Assembly: GCA_030407085.1 (NCBI GenBank)
Contig: CM059586.1
Location: forward strand, 101,817,501-101,881,500
Source of the DNA: Trichopria drosophilae
Taxonomy: Eukaryota; Arthropoda; Insecta; Hymenoptera; Diapriidae
Length of the DNA: 64,000 nucleotides
Direction: 5' to 3'
Below, one piece after another: positions 1-11,075 of the stretch. Positions within the stretch are counted from its first letter, which is position 1; each line of letters opens with the position of its first letter. A program made the position numbers and the translations under genes. Below the pieces are notes generated by a model. It saw nothing but the letters and a program-made list of their open reading frames with translations, did not search any database and was not told where the DNA came from.

Positions 1-1092
1 AATAAAGGAGGGCTCATTACTGATCATTTGCGATTTATCAGCAGACTTTATTACACCTGCAATGGTGTCCGAGTGATGATAAGCAGCCAAATTTGTATAT
101 ATAAAAAATGCAACTTATTAATTAAACTTTATGAGATTGTATTTCATAACTGCACTTATGAATTTGATGTTACCGATAACAGATATAACAGTAGATCAAT
201 TGCATTTTTCAAATGAATTTTCATATTTACACCCGAACAGATTTAATAAGCTTCCTCGAGTCACGGCTTAAAATCGAAGATTACTGTTCCCTTTTATTAC
301 GCCGTCATCCCTCTACGATCCTTGGAATTCCGTCTTTATATCGTACTTTAAATCAGTAGATACCTGCTCTTCAGCAGTCTTCAGCAAACCTTAGAGCCTT
401 GAGTTCCGCCTCATTGCCTCGTTTCCTCTATTCCTCCCGTAATTTCGAAGCGGCAAAAGTGCGCGAGTCGAATTACCAAAGGATGTCTTCGCAAATGATG
501 CGAATACGATTCCACTACTTACCATGTCGGAAACAAGGCGAGAATCGCGTCTGTGTTAAATTTTTTTTTTATAATGTGTTTGAGCGCCGATCGATTTTGC
601 AATGAATTTATATCAAAGTACGGAAAGTTTTCAGGAAAGGTCCTGACTATACTTATCGCGGAATCCTCAGAAAATGGCGTTCGAGTTTCTTTTGTTACTG
701 GTACCGAAGCCGTTCGCGTTTAACGCCGGGCTTCAGGCGATGCTTAAATAAGCGTACTTGCAAAATGGGGCAAATAAATTGTTTACTATTTTGCAAGTGC
801 ACTTGTGAAGTTTGAGTTGAAACATATTTCAATGTTCTTGCATAGTAACTCGTAATTATTACGCTACTCATTACGTCACTCTTCGTTTGTTTTCCGAGCA
901 GAATGCAGACGTACGTATCTATTCGTACAGGGCAATGTACATTAAAATGCTAGTTTGTGAATATATTTCTTTGAAAATCGAACGAGTGCAGTGAAGTATC
1001 TAGTATTATCCTTCGTTAAATCATAAGAGTTGATGGTGAGTAGAATCCAAAACTATTCAAGATTCTCCGTTACTAAAGTATTTATGGGTTAA
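1..1092. other. AT-rich sequence without recognisable gene
   Basis: Mixed AT-rich and moderately CpG-bearing DNA. Short open frames (for example 399-605 on the plus strand) show no family signature or splice context I can defend. No RNA gene or mobile element end was recognised here. Confidence 0.5.
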
Positions 1093-1534
1093 CCCATTAG
1101 CGCAAAAAAACCGACTCAAAATGGCAGACATCAAGAAGCAAACTGTTACACCGACATTCGGAATTTCACAAAAATCGATGTATATAAGCTTCTTGATGTC
1201 CGCCATTTTGAGCCAGCCATTATGAATTTTGCAATCTTGACATCAAAGTCGTATTCAGTGACCCCAAAAAATGTACGGAAACCAACTGTCGTTTATATCG
1301 AACGTTCAGAAGATTGATTTGTCCAACTGGTTCGTTTGAAAAACATTATTTCTATGTTTAAACCGCCATATTGGATCAGCTGTTTTAAATTTTGCAATTC
1401 TGACTTCGGATTCGTAATCAGCGACCCTTAAAACTATAGGGTACATAGTTTCCAGAAAGAAAAAGTTTGATTCTAACGGTTAAAATCGCGTAGGTCCAAA
1501 ATCGCACCACTGTTATGCCGTATGCGTTCATGGA
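1093..1534. repeat. Probable TTAA-flanked short element (piggyBac-type MITE), diverged
   Basis: A TTAA at 1089-1092 is followed by CCCATTAGCGC, and a degenerate mirror of this end (GCGTTCATGGA then TTAA at 1535-1538) closes the interval. CCC-beginning ends at TTAA sites are the hallmark of piggyBac-superfamily elements. Inside is a near-perfect palindrome at 1112-1214, with arms carrying CAAAATGGCAGACATCAAG and its complement. Near 1380-1430 lies the 'TTCGTAATCAGCGACCC' motif shared with the TTAA element at 10394-10956, which supports common ancestry. There is no coding capacity. The right end is decayed, so the boundary is tentative. Confidence 0.45.
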
Positions 1535-3087
1535 TTAAGTAGAACAGGTACGGTAATGATCAGTCAAGCGAAAATTTGATTTTAATTTAAAAATAAGCGA
1601 AATACGTGAACTATAAAATTATTTTAATATGTCCAAATGTCAATTGTTATGGTGATATTTGTCATCAGGAAGAACAAACCACTTGTTTCAATTTTTTTCT
1701 AGATGATGAAGGTTCATTTATTTTGGACTTAAAGCCGCACATTTTCAGGAAAATGCATGTTTCAATAGAATTGCATTACTGTGTAAATTCGAACCGCATA
1801 TCCACGTGAATGCAGTACGTGGCGATATCAGTAGAAACATACCGCGATGGTAACCCCAAGTACGAAAGTGATTAATATGCGACGGCTTGCTTGCATCGCG
1901 CACACGCGGATCTACCCATTCCTTACGCCTGATTCCACCGAATTCTACGTTGTATTCATTAACACCACATAGGACCCACTCTCCACGCCCTGTTATAAAT
2001 TATGCGGCACGAGTCGTGAAAGCCGCAATGAATGCGTTTTGTGCATGTTTATAATTGAGGGCTTGGTTTTCATCAACTGCTTCGCTCTCGATGTGGATCG
2101 AAATAACGACGCTTCTTAATCATACTTCCGCCGCGATGATTTTGATTACGAAAACACGATGTGTTCATGCACTTTGGGTAATTGCTTTTTTTTTCTATGC
2201 AAACACATTATTTACAAAAGACTAAATGTGCCACTTATCATGGAAAGGAAGGAATTTGATCGCTTATATAAGTAATTGTACAGAATCTTTAACTTTTATA
2301 GTACGCGACGATGTATCTTGGAAACAAATGAATATCGAACTAAACGATCAAGATTCTTTTTCTACGGAATATTAAAATTTTAGCTCTTATATGTTTTTTA
2401 AGATAATAAACCACTGGAAATAAGAAAAACGAACGTAAAGTAGGATTTTTACTGAATTTAACAACGTACAATCCAACAATTTCATTTTGATATCACTAAA
2501 AAAAAAGTGTCTCTTACCCAATCACTCTGAAAATTTCAGAGAATCATCGTATAATCTTGAAGTTTCAATAAACAACATCCCAAGAGTGTGCTCTTCTAAA
2601 AAATTGTGCAGTTTAAAATTTAAGCGTCCACCGATTATTCCAAATTTGGGAATTTATTACTTTTGTCAATATGGAGAAGATAATTTTTCATTTCTTGAAT
2701 TCTTAGTTTCATAGAATAATTCTACACTAAAAACTAAAAAAAAAATAAGATGCACGGCATACGTGCGCCTCATAAACTAACTTTATATGAGGTCTCTAAA
2801 AATTATTAAATCAGGCCGTAACTCGTTCGAATACACAACATTTTCGAGTGGCACACTTAAAGGGCGTTTAGGTATGCTTAAAACTACGTTCTAATTTCTT
2901 GTTTAAAATACTTATAAATCTCCTATCACGTGTTAAACTTGCCATTGGTTATCGTAGACCGTGAAATCGACATTTCAATAATAAAAAATGTTGACATTTG
3001 TTTTTATTTTGATTATTTGACATTGTTAAGTGACAAACATTCCAAGAAGTAAATGAATATTTTTCTAGGTTGAAAATAGCTATTTAA
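1535..3087. other. AT-rich sequence, nothing recognised
   Basis: The short open frames at 1606-1809 and 2487-2714 have A/T-driven composition and no recognisable motif. A slightly CpG-richer patch at about 1800-2160 shows no RNA or protein signature that I could identify. Confidence 0.5.
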
Positions 3088-3340
3088 GGGTTTCTAGACT
3101 CATCAGCCGATAAGATAATAATCTACATTAAAAAAAGTATTGAATCAAATTTACAAAATTTCGGCGCAATTCTAACCACTTTATATGATCTCATAATAAT
3201 TCGATATTTTGTAGTAGCTCGTATAAAAGGGTTAGAATTGCCTTTATGAAGCCTCAATGTTAAAAAATCGATTCAATCATTTCTAATTTACTTTTTTAAA
3301 CATAGATTTACTACCTTTTCGGCTGATGTCTTAGGTTCCC
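3088..3340. repeat. Foldback element with ~110-bp imperfect inverted arms
   Basis: The left arm (about 3088-3190, with ACTCATCAGCCGA and later GGCGCAATTCTAACC) is mirrored by the right arm (about 3228-3340, with GGGTTAGAATTGCC and then TCGGCTGATGTCTTAGG). The ends read GGGTTTC on the left and GGTTCCC on the right, next to AT-rich flanks, but no certain target duplication was seen. There is no coding capacity, so it is most likely a nonautonomous DNA transposon. The right-arm end recurs near 41955-42035, showing that it belongs to a dispersed family. Confidence 0.6.
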
Positions 3341-3805
3341 GTAATAAAAATTGCAAAAATTTAATTCTAAAATTTTTTTATTAGTGATAATTGTAATAAC
3401 AAAAATTGTATTTCTCGTAACAAGTACCTTATCTTTAAATATAAAAACTATAAGATATATAAGTACACCTTCATCTACCATTAGACTATTGTTTAGTTTC
3501 AACTTTGACTTTATTTAACTTATTCAACTTTATTAAAAAACGAGTTAGACAAACTGTTTCTTACTCTTAAAATGCTGTAAAGACGAAAAAAAATATGTCC
3601 CATTAATGTGTCACTAAAATAATTTGTTATGATTTTGAACAGGGAAAAGTTAAAAGTTCTGTAGAATTACTCATATATTATATTTGATGGTAACCAAATA
3701 CATTGATAATCCAACAATTAGGAAATAGTTGCTACAGTGCAGTAGTCAAGACAATGGATGACTAATGAGACTAGTAGGATTAAATCCTAGGCCGAGGTAA
3801 TTTTT

Positions 3806-3995
3806 TAATAGAACTGTGGCCGAGTGGTTAGGAACGCGGATTGTTACCTAGCGGTTTGGGGTTCGATTCAAACAATTAGGAAGTGTTAATCTATGTCATA
3901 GGATTAATGTGAGGCTATGGCTGAATTAATATCGGAAAACGTAACGCTGCTGGTCTATGGCAAACAAAGGAGAATGTCCAGGGTAAAATTAATTC
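3806..3995 (+). repeat. tRNA-derived SINE, probably tRNA-Ser-like head
   Basis: A pol III box A (TGGCCGAGTGG at 3816-3826) and a box B (GGTTCGATTCA at 3860-3870) sit at tRNA-like spacing. The D-arm stretch GTGGCCGAGTGGTTA is what eukaryotic tRNA-Ser/Leu genes carry. The acceptor stem cannot be closed with a matching 3' half, and unrelated sequence follows directly (to about 3995, ending GGAGAATGTCCAGGG). This fits a SINE or tRNA pseudogene, not a working tRNA. A similar tail phrase, AAAGGAGAATGTCCACGG, occurs near 13785-13802, suggesting another fragment of the family. Confidence 0.5.
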
Positions 3996-4544
3996 AATAT
4001 TCGTAAAGATGTTACCTTCGCAATATGAAGAAGTAAAAAGAAACATGGAAGTTAATATTTAAAAAATAAATTAGTTTGCTTCGAAGAACTGCCTCTAAAA
4101 TGTACAATGTCTGACCGAATTGTCTGTTTCTACTTGCACCGTATTTATTATCACAATTTCACAAGCGTTTACCAAAGTTTATAAAAATTCGTTTAGTTTG
4201 GAGAATAAAAACTCACTTTTATCGGTACTTAGTGTCCGCCATTGTAAATGACTGCTTTCCAAAATATACCTATCCTATAGCAAATTCATTTTCGAAACGA
4301 TATTTTGTCTCTTTTCATAATGCCATGTACCCAACCCATAATAATATTCGATAATTTAAAAACAAAACCGACAAATTTAATGTTTTTTGTAAAGAATGTT
4401 TATAACTTTTTTATTTGAAAATTTTAAAAGGTATGACATACACCACTTGGAAGAAAGATTCTTGGCCAATAAGAAATAACTAGTGTCGAATTTTTTTCGT
4501 CAAGTTTAAATGCTAAAATATAGTATCAAACGTCATAAAGAAAT

Positions 4545-5497
4545 ACACTGAGAAAAAAATCCGTTGATAAATTGACTATATCACATAGCTGGAAAAATAT
4601 AGTTATAACTACTATGAAAAATAGTTAAATCTTCCACTTTCATAGTCGATTTTACGATGATTTTGTTACACCAACCATCTCCTTATAGTTAACAAAATCA
4701 ACTATGTGAATGATTTAAATAAATATGACAAATATAGTTAAAATAACTCTTATCTAGTGTAGTCTTCATTTCAGACTAAGTCTCGTAGTAAATCTTTATA
4801 TTTACTATTATTCATAGTTAAAGTTTGTATTTACTATAAATCCATAGTAAAAACGGCTGCTCTCCGTGTGTTTTGATGCCGCCAGGTGGCGACGTGGCAT
4901 TCGCAGTTTTTTTTTCTTTGAGCCCCTGGCTCCCGTTATTGAAGTGGATTTTCATTTGGTCATAAGAAAGACCGACGGGCGTCAAGATATGATAATACAT
5001 ATTGCATGTCGTATACGCACGTGTATCTATAGACTCGTTACACGACATTGAAATTTATGTGGATAATGGCATTACATAATACATTTTTTAACTGGCTAGA
5101 GTGTGACATTCACAAACTTAGCGCAGTATTGATTTTTTGTTTTTCTCTTGGTTTCCTTGTTTATCTTAAACAAAGAACGAAGGGAGAGAAGTGGACTTTT
5201 CATATGCTATGATATATATAGTTTACAAATATTTTTAAAAAGTAAATATTGACTATTTTCCATATTTTTTATGAAAATTTCTTATACAATTGCTCTCGGT
5301 AAAGGTAGTAATTTTCTGAAATGACTATTTCAAAATAGTTGAGTCTATTATGATAAGTAGCATTTTGAATCATGAAACAATAGTTAAAGTTTACTATTTT
5401 AGAATAGTTATTTTAACTACTACCATGCTTAGTCCTCATGTCACATTGTGATTCATAGTAAAAAAATGGTCATTTCAACTACTTTTTTTCTGAGTGT
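4545..5497. repeat. MITE with ACACTGAGAAAAAAA terminal inverted repeats
   Basis: The left end (ACACTGAGAAAAAAA, 4545 onward) is mirrored by TTTTTTTCTGAGTGT ending at 5497. Both flanking zones (about 4590-4860 and 5230-5490) are full of short alternating motifs of the ATAGTT/AACTAT type, so the arms are mutually inverted over a few hundred bases. A distinct, more GC-rich core lies at about 4855-5050, including GCCGCCAGGTGGCGAC at 4879-4894. No transposase is encoded. The end sequence resembles those at 40611-40915 and, more weakly, 10236-11075. Confidence 0.6.
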
Positions 5498-5899
5498 ATT
5501 ATAGATTTGGGGATTAAAGGGTTATTGTCAGAGCCGGCACAGTAATCACTACTTCCTAGGTTGAAAAATATCGATGACTGTGCAATATTAAAATACTTAA
5601 ATTGCTCTTTAGAAATAATTAAGAATTTGTAAAGTTGTATTAAAGAACGCATGTAAGAATCGACTATGAATTCCGGCATGAATAGATAAAACTCCTCATC
5701 CATTATGACGCTGATAATGATACTTAAACAGCCTATTCGAACCATGAAGGAAACGTTAACCTTATTCTAATTATTCCAGGTTTTTACATTTGTATTTTAT
5801 GTTATATTTACATATGCAACAATATAAAACGTGAACCATACATTTAGAATCGACTGGTATTATCAACATCGTTTATCCATCTGTGCCTCCAAACGTGTC

Positions 5900-8200
5900 T
5901 TTTGGATAGTTTCGTTTCATCCACTTAATACCCTACCTGATCTCCAGTAAAAGCTCTGTGGACTGAACAACTGCGCATGCTGTATCTTCCGTAAAATAAG
6001 ACGCAATAAAACCATTCTTTTTTTTTTACGTTACCAAAGAATTCCGACTGGGAAAAGAAAAGGCGTAGCCGGAAAGTTCGTTTCGCAACTAAATTCTGTT
6101 GGCGGGAAAGCGGGCGCATCGCTATAATACTAGCTGTTTAATAACAATTATTACGGCGATCTTCGGCGTGGCCGCGAAGTTACGAGGATTTATAAGCGGT
6201 CCTGTTTCATACTGGCGCGGGGGCGAAAGCCGGTTCTCGTATACGCGCGTGGCAATAGTTTTCAGCGCGCACCAGTAGTCATTTGTAACTCGAAGCTGCG
6301 AGGTTGGGTTTATTGCCGTCATAAAGATCTCGGCTTCCGGGCGCAACCTCCACAGCGTGGGCCCGCCGTTGCCGGTAGTTAGCCAAGTGTAGAATGGCGC
6401 TGCTACCCGGCGCGATTTATGTAGATTAGTACCTATAGCCCACGGCAATACCCACGGCCACACCTGCAGAAATCGTCCGGCAGGTGCGCCACGAAAAAAA
6501 AGAGAAAGTCCGGAAATGCGCCCCAGTAAATGAAAAAAAATCCGTGCTCTGTCGATTTTCAAAATCGACCAAAAAATTCAAAGGGTTTAAGGCTGTTTTA
6601 AGAGGTATTTTGCATCATCAGGATTCCAGGCGAAACGATTCCCGAAAAAAAGATTAATTTTTCATCAATCGTCAATGATGATTACCCCAATAGCATATGG
6701 GAAAACCTTCTGGCGTTATAGGCGCTTCGAAGAAAATTTTCCGGAAAATCGGATTGTTCGCGGAAAGAGTGACGTCTCGACGAAGTACACACAGTCCATT
6801 GTGGGCCGACGTTACCCTCTCACAAGTTTCGAAGTGGAATACGACGCGAAAATCACTATTTCGTCGCGAGCTCAGGCTTTGCCCGGACGTACCGTGCAGA
6901 AATATACGTGCATTACTAAAGGCGAGACGACTCCTGAAAATGGCGTGACATTTCTTTTCAGAGACAACGTTGAGGCTCGTATAAATATATAATAGCCGGT
7001 ACCACGTTGAGTCTAGCTACTCAGAGCCGGGACGATATATCATTGGCAGAGTTAGGAAGTTTGGATTTTCAAGGAAGGAAAAGAGGTCGCTCTTACGGAT
7101 CGTGGAAAGAGGAATTTGCAATGAAATTTTAACGAACGGAAGATAAATTTCCGTTTTCAGATTGCAGCCTGCATACGACGAAATGTTACTTTAGAAGGAC
7201 GTTATTTTTTATATGCATGCTACGATAGAGAGTGTGTCGACGGTAAAAGCTTCTACGATGATTAAAGATTCTTGACAAACGGTTTAATTTTTCCAGACGG
7301 AAGAACGGTATTCTAATGTGCTTATGAATTTTTCATCGCTATCAGAGGAAAGTATACAAGGGAAATTTATGCAGTAGTTCGATTTTTAAAAATGCAAATG
7401 TCCCGTCGACGCGTCCCTGGCAGAATAATGAAAACGCGCCAAAGCGTAAACAAAATACAGAAAAATTGCTCAATTCACCGTCCCGGAATTTCTTATGAAG
7501 ACGCATTAGGAAAGTCGTACGTGAAAGTCCTTTAATAACGCGACATTTTATTCGAACGAGGCAGTTGTCCAGCGGTACGGAAATTAAAAAACGAAATGAG
7601 TGGGAGAATGCAACCGCTGACGAGCCATTGTCGAGACGGTCACATAATCGTTGCGTAATCGTCGTCCAGCTAGAGATCAGTGTCTCCCTCCACCTTTGCC
7701 CCTGGTAACCTTTCGAAAATTTCGATGTCATTGTAATAAATTTGCACTTGTATCCGAAGATTATGTAGACGTATCAACGATGTTGACAATGGATGTTAGC
7801 ATTTTTATATTTGAAGAATCGATTTTTAGTTCAGAACCCTAAAGTTATATTTTCGGGCATTTTGTCACATTTTGTCACGTAGGACAAATTAATAACGGAC
7901 GATAGCCATTGAAAGGAATATTGGCAGATGAGCTGCGGAACGTCCCCCTCGAAGGTATCCATTTCCAGTGATAGAGTTCCATCGTGCACTCTGGGTTGGT
8001 GCCTGCGCGTGTGCGTTTGTGTATGGGTGGTCGATCGTGTGAACGCCGTGTCTTGCTTCAACGCTGTCAGGACGAGTGATCAATTGCGTCATCAAACACC
8101 ATACCATATTGCTAGAATCCATGAGAAGGAGCCAGAGGGGAGCAATGCACCATTTTTATTACATGGTTTAACCTGACAGCAATTGCTCGTAACGTCATAC
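5900..8200. other. GC-rich, CpG-bearing island without recognised gene
   Basis: Base composition changes sharply from the AT-rich flanks, especially at 6060-6490 and 6680-7010. Open frames exist on both strands (for example 6122-6562 minus and 6675-6992 plus), but they overlap each other, lack family motifs and look like chance frames in GC-rich DNA. Such islands are common in hymenopteran intergenic and intronic DNA and may be conserved regulatory sequence. That role is inference, since nothing here demonstrates transcription. Confidence 0.35.
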
Positions 8201-8871
8201 CTAACGCGGAAAATTGAACAAAATTATACGTAATGCGAGACTCATCGATACATTACGTCAAGGACAACTCCACTGAAAAAGAATTTAAACGAGATACGTC
8301 GCTCTTGTTAGAAGATATATTTTTAGTAGGTCTAATAAAACTTGCTTCGAAAAAGTAAGGCGATCATCGCAATTAACAACTTGTGATTTATGGTTCAATT
8401 TTAATTTTCAAATAGTTAAAAACTACTCATGTAGGAATGAAAGGCCTGTCAATAATTGATTATTGTTACTGGCGAAGAAAAAAACGCTAATAAGTCAAAT
8501 TTAACTAATTTATTTGAGTAATAAGTATCACAACTGAAAAATTTGAAATTACTGCAACTTGACTAATAATTTAGCAGGTTTTTATTCTTTATTGATTAGT
8601 AGTTCTGGACTAATTTAGAACAAATCTCACAGAGAACTAAAAGTCACAGTGGACACAATAACTAAGCAATAAATGTAAGTTAGGTGACGTTTACATCATG
8701 CGGTGAGATAATTCGGTCTTAATATAATTTTTTTTTGTTTCTTGAATAAAGCACTTAGTACCTATGAGGAGAGGTTATTCGGTTAAAATTAGTTTAAAAT
8801 ACGTTTCATTTAGATAATGAGTACGTTTATTTCATTCTAGAATTTCTTTTAGGCATTTTGAAACTCCCTTA

Positions 8872-9506
8872 ATACTTTTTTTGCCTAAAATGAGAAGAGC
8901 AAATACGTCAACATCGGCTCAGTTTTGTGGCGTAAAAATTTTTTTTTAATTGTTGAAAGATGCCTTTCCTACTATGTTTAAGTGTGCCCCATCGATTTCC
9001 CAAGAAAAATTAAAAAAAAAATCAGTTTATACACAAATTTTGCAAATTCAAATAAAAAGTTCAAGATTTTTAGGTTACTTTTTAATTTCTGACGATTTTC
9101 TCCAGTGAAATGGGTTTTAATCAATGAAATGAATACATAAAAAGTGTTTCCGATTGTTGACGTAAATAATACATTTCTTATATACAATGTCCGATTCAAA
9201 ATGGCCTAATGAAACAAATGTATTCAAAAACAGTTTTTATGTATTCATTTCATTCATTACAATCCGTTTCAGTGGAGAAAATCATGAAAAATTAATAAAA
9301 AATAGTAATTATGGTATTTTTATTTTATTTAGCAAAATTTGCGTATAAACAATCGGTTTTTTGCAATTTTCTCATCGGGAATCGATAGAACATACTTTAA
9401 AAGGATAAGAAAGGCATCTGTCAAAAATTGAAAAAATTTTTTCTGCACTCGAAACTGAGTTGAAGATGACGTAACTACTTTTCTCATTTTTGGTAAAAAA
9501 AGGGTC
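8872..9506. repeat. Foldback transposon with ~280-bp inverted arms
   Basis: The left arm begins CTTTTTTTGCCTAAAATGAG and contains TACGTCAACATCGGCTCAG. The right arm ends with the mirrored CTGAGTTGAAGATGACGTAA and CTCATTTTTGGTAAAAAAAG. Inner landmarks also mirror each other: GATTTTCTCCAGTGAAATGG near 9095 against CAGTGGAGAAAATCATG near 9270, and AAAGATGCCTTTCC against AAGAAAGGCATCTG. The short spacer (about 9160-9225) and the lack of coding capacity indicate a nonautonomous element that could form one long hairpin. No clear target duplication was identified. Confidence 0.65.
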
Positions 9507-10235
9507 AAATACTAATATTTTGAGATTAAAAATAGCCGTGCTCCGATTACTCTCCTGAAACAGTTTTCATAAACTATCAGTTTTTTTACGTACTTCCATT
9601 TTGTATATTCAATTACACGGAAACAAAATTAAATATTTGTACTATTTTTAATAGAACCAAAAAAAATGAAAAAATTTTTAGCCGAATATAGAGATTCCAT
9701 GTTATAATTCTTAGCCAATAAAAATCAAGCTTTCTGTGATATTTCTTGGTTGGAAATATGAACGTTCGCGAAAACATAAAATGTACAAGTTTTAATACAA
9801 TCTTCGTTTAATTCGTCAACTGCCATTGGCTGAAAAACAACACGAAGTTTTTTTATATTCAGCAGCAAAAGGATTAATACGTTTTATAAACTCAAAGAAA
9901 TCCGATATTGCAGATTCTGAATTGAAAAATGAAATGTTATGAAACGGAATCGATACTTCTTTTATTCACCTACATTATGTTGAAAGCGTTGGAACTATTG
10001 ATTCATATTTATTTTATAATCGTTTGACAAATGTTCCTGTCAATTTTATTTACGTAGAGAAGTTATAAGTATGACGTCACAAAGTCCGCAGCAAATTTTA
10101 TGCTCCTTTAAATTCAATTTTTTGAAAAATAAACTTAAAAAATAAGTATTTCTGTATCTGCAAATTTCCTGATCAACGCATATTCTTCATAAATGTATAA
10201 AAGACTAGGTTTTAGAAAATGTTGAGACTGGATTA

Positions 10236-11075
10236 TACCGAGAAAAATTTTCGTGAAAATGTGACCATTCTAAATGGTAATTTTTTAACGGATTTGTAGA
10301 ATGAAGAAAATGGCCATTATTTTTGGTAATGTTTGGAAATGTTTTGTCATTTTTACTGTTTGAATAGTAAACACTTATAAAAACAATATTTAACCCCTTC
10401 GTTGGCACAGAAAATTCTACAAAAAGTGCCCAAAATGACAGGAATTTTTTTTATCGCCATGTCGACTCCAACCCGTACTGAAGGGTTTTCGAGGTCGCTG
10501 ATTACGAATTTGAACTCAAAATTTGCAAATTCAAAATGGCGAATCCAATATGGTGGCCGAAAATGAAAAAAATTACTTGATTGTGATGAAATTTGTTACT
10601 CGGGGGTTTTCGAGGTTGCTGATTGCGAATGTGAATCCGCCATCTTGAATTTTGAAATTTCAAGCTTGAATTCGTAATTAGCAACCCCGAAAACCCCTGA
10701 GTAACAAAATTCGTTACTATGGAGTAACTTTTTTCATTTTTTTTCATTTTCGGCCACCATATTGCATCCAACATTTTGAATTTTTAAATTTTGACTTCAG
10801 ATTCGGATTCAGCGACCCCAAAAACCCCCAAGTTAGACTTGGATTCCAAATCGGAGCAAGTTAGATAGAAAAAAACAGATGTGCGCACTATTGTGTCAAT
10901 GCCACACAGGGCACCTTCCAATTCCGCGCACTATTGCGTCAATGCCAACGAAAGGGTTAATAATCCAAGGATTTATAGTAATTTATTAAACTTATGAATT
11001 TTCTTAAATCCATACGATAGTTCCAAAATTACCATCTGTAATGGTAAAATTTCCAAGAACAATTTTTTTCGTGTA
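10236..11075. repeat. MITE with ACCGAGAAAAATTT-type ends, interrupted by a TTAA element
   Basis: The left end TACCGAGAAAAATTTTC (10236 onward) has an imperfect mirror AATTTTTTTCGTGTA ending near 11075. Just inside, AATGGTAATTTTTT on the left corresponds to ATTACCATCTGTAATGG on the right. If the TTAA element at 10394-10956 is removed, the two halves form one short element of about 275 bp. The ends resemble the ACACGGAGAAAAAT ends at 40611-40915. The match is imperfect, so membership in that family is tentative. Confidence 0.45.
10394..10956. repeat. TTAA-flanked MITE, piggyBac-type
   Basis: TTAA at 10390-10393 and at 10957-10960 bracket ends reading CCCCTTCGTTGGCA and TGCCAACGAAAGGG, a clear terminal inverted repeat with the CCC start typical of piggyBac-superfamily elements. 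GCGCACTATTGCGTCAATGCC lies just inside the right end. The interior holds several inverted and direct copies of a unit containing CAAAATGGCGAATCCA and TTCGTAATTAGCAACCCC. It encodes nothing recognisable and would need a transposase supplied from elsewhere. Confidence 0.72.

Noticed and set aside
6122..6562. 146-codon minus-strand open frame
   Set aside because: Same situation as above: GC-rich island, no motif, Arg/Pro-rich composition typical of non-coding CpG DNA.
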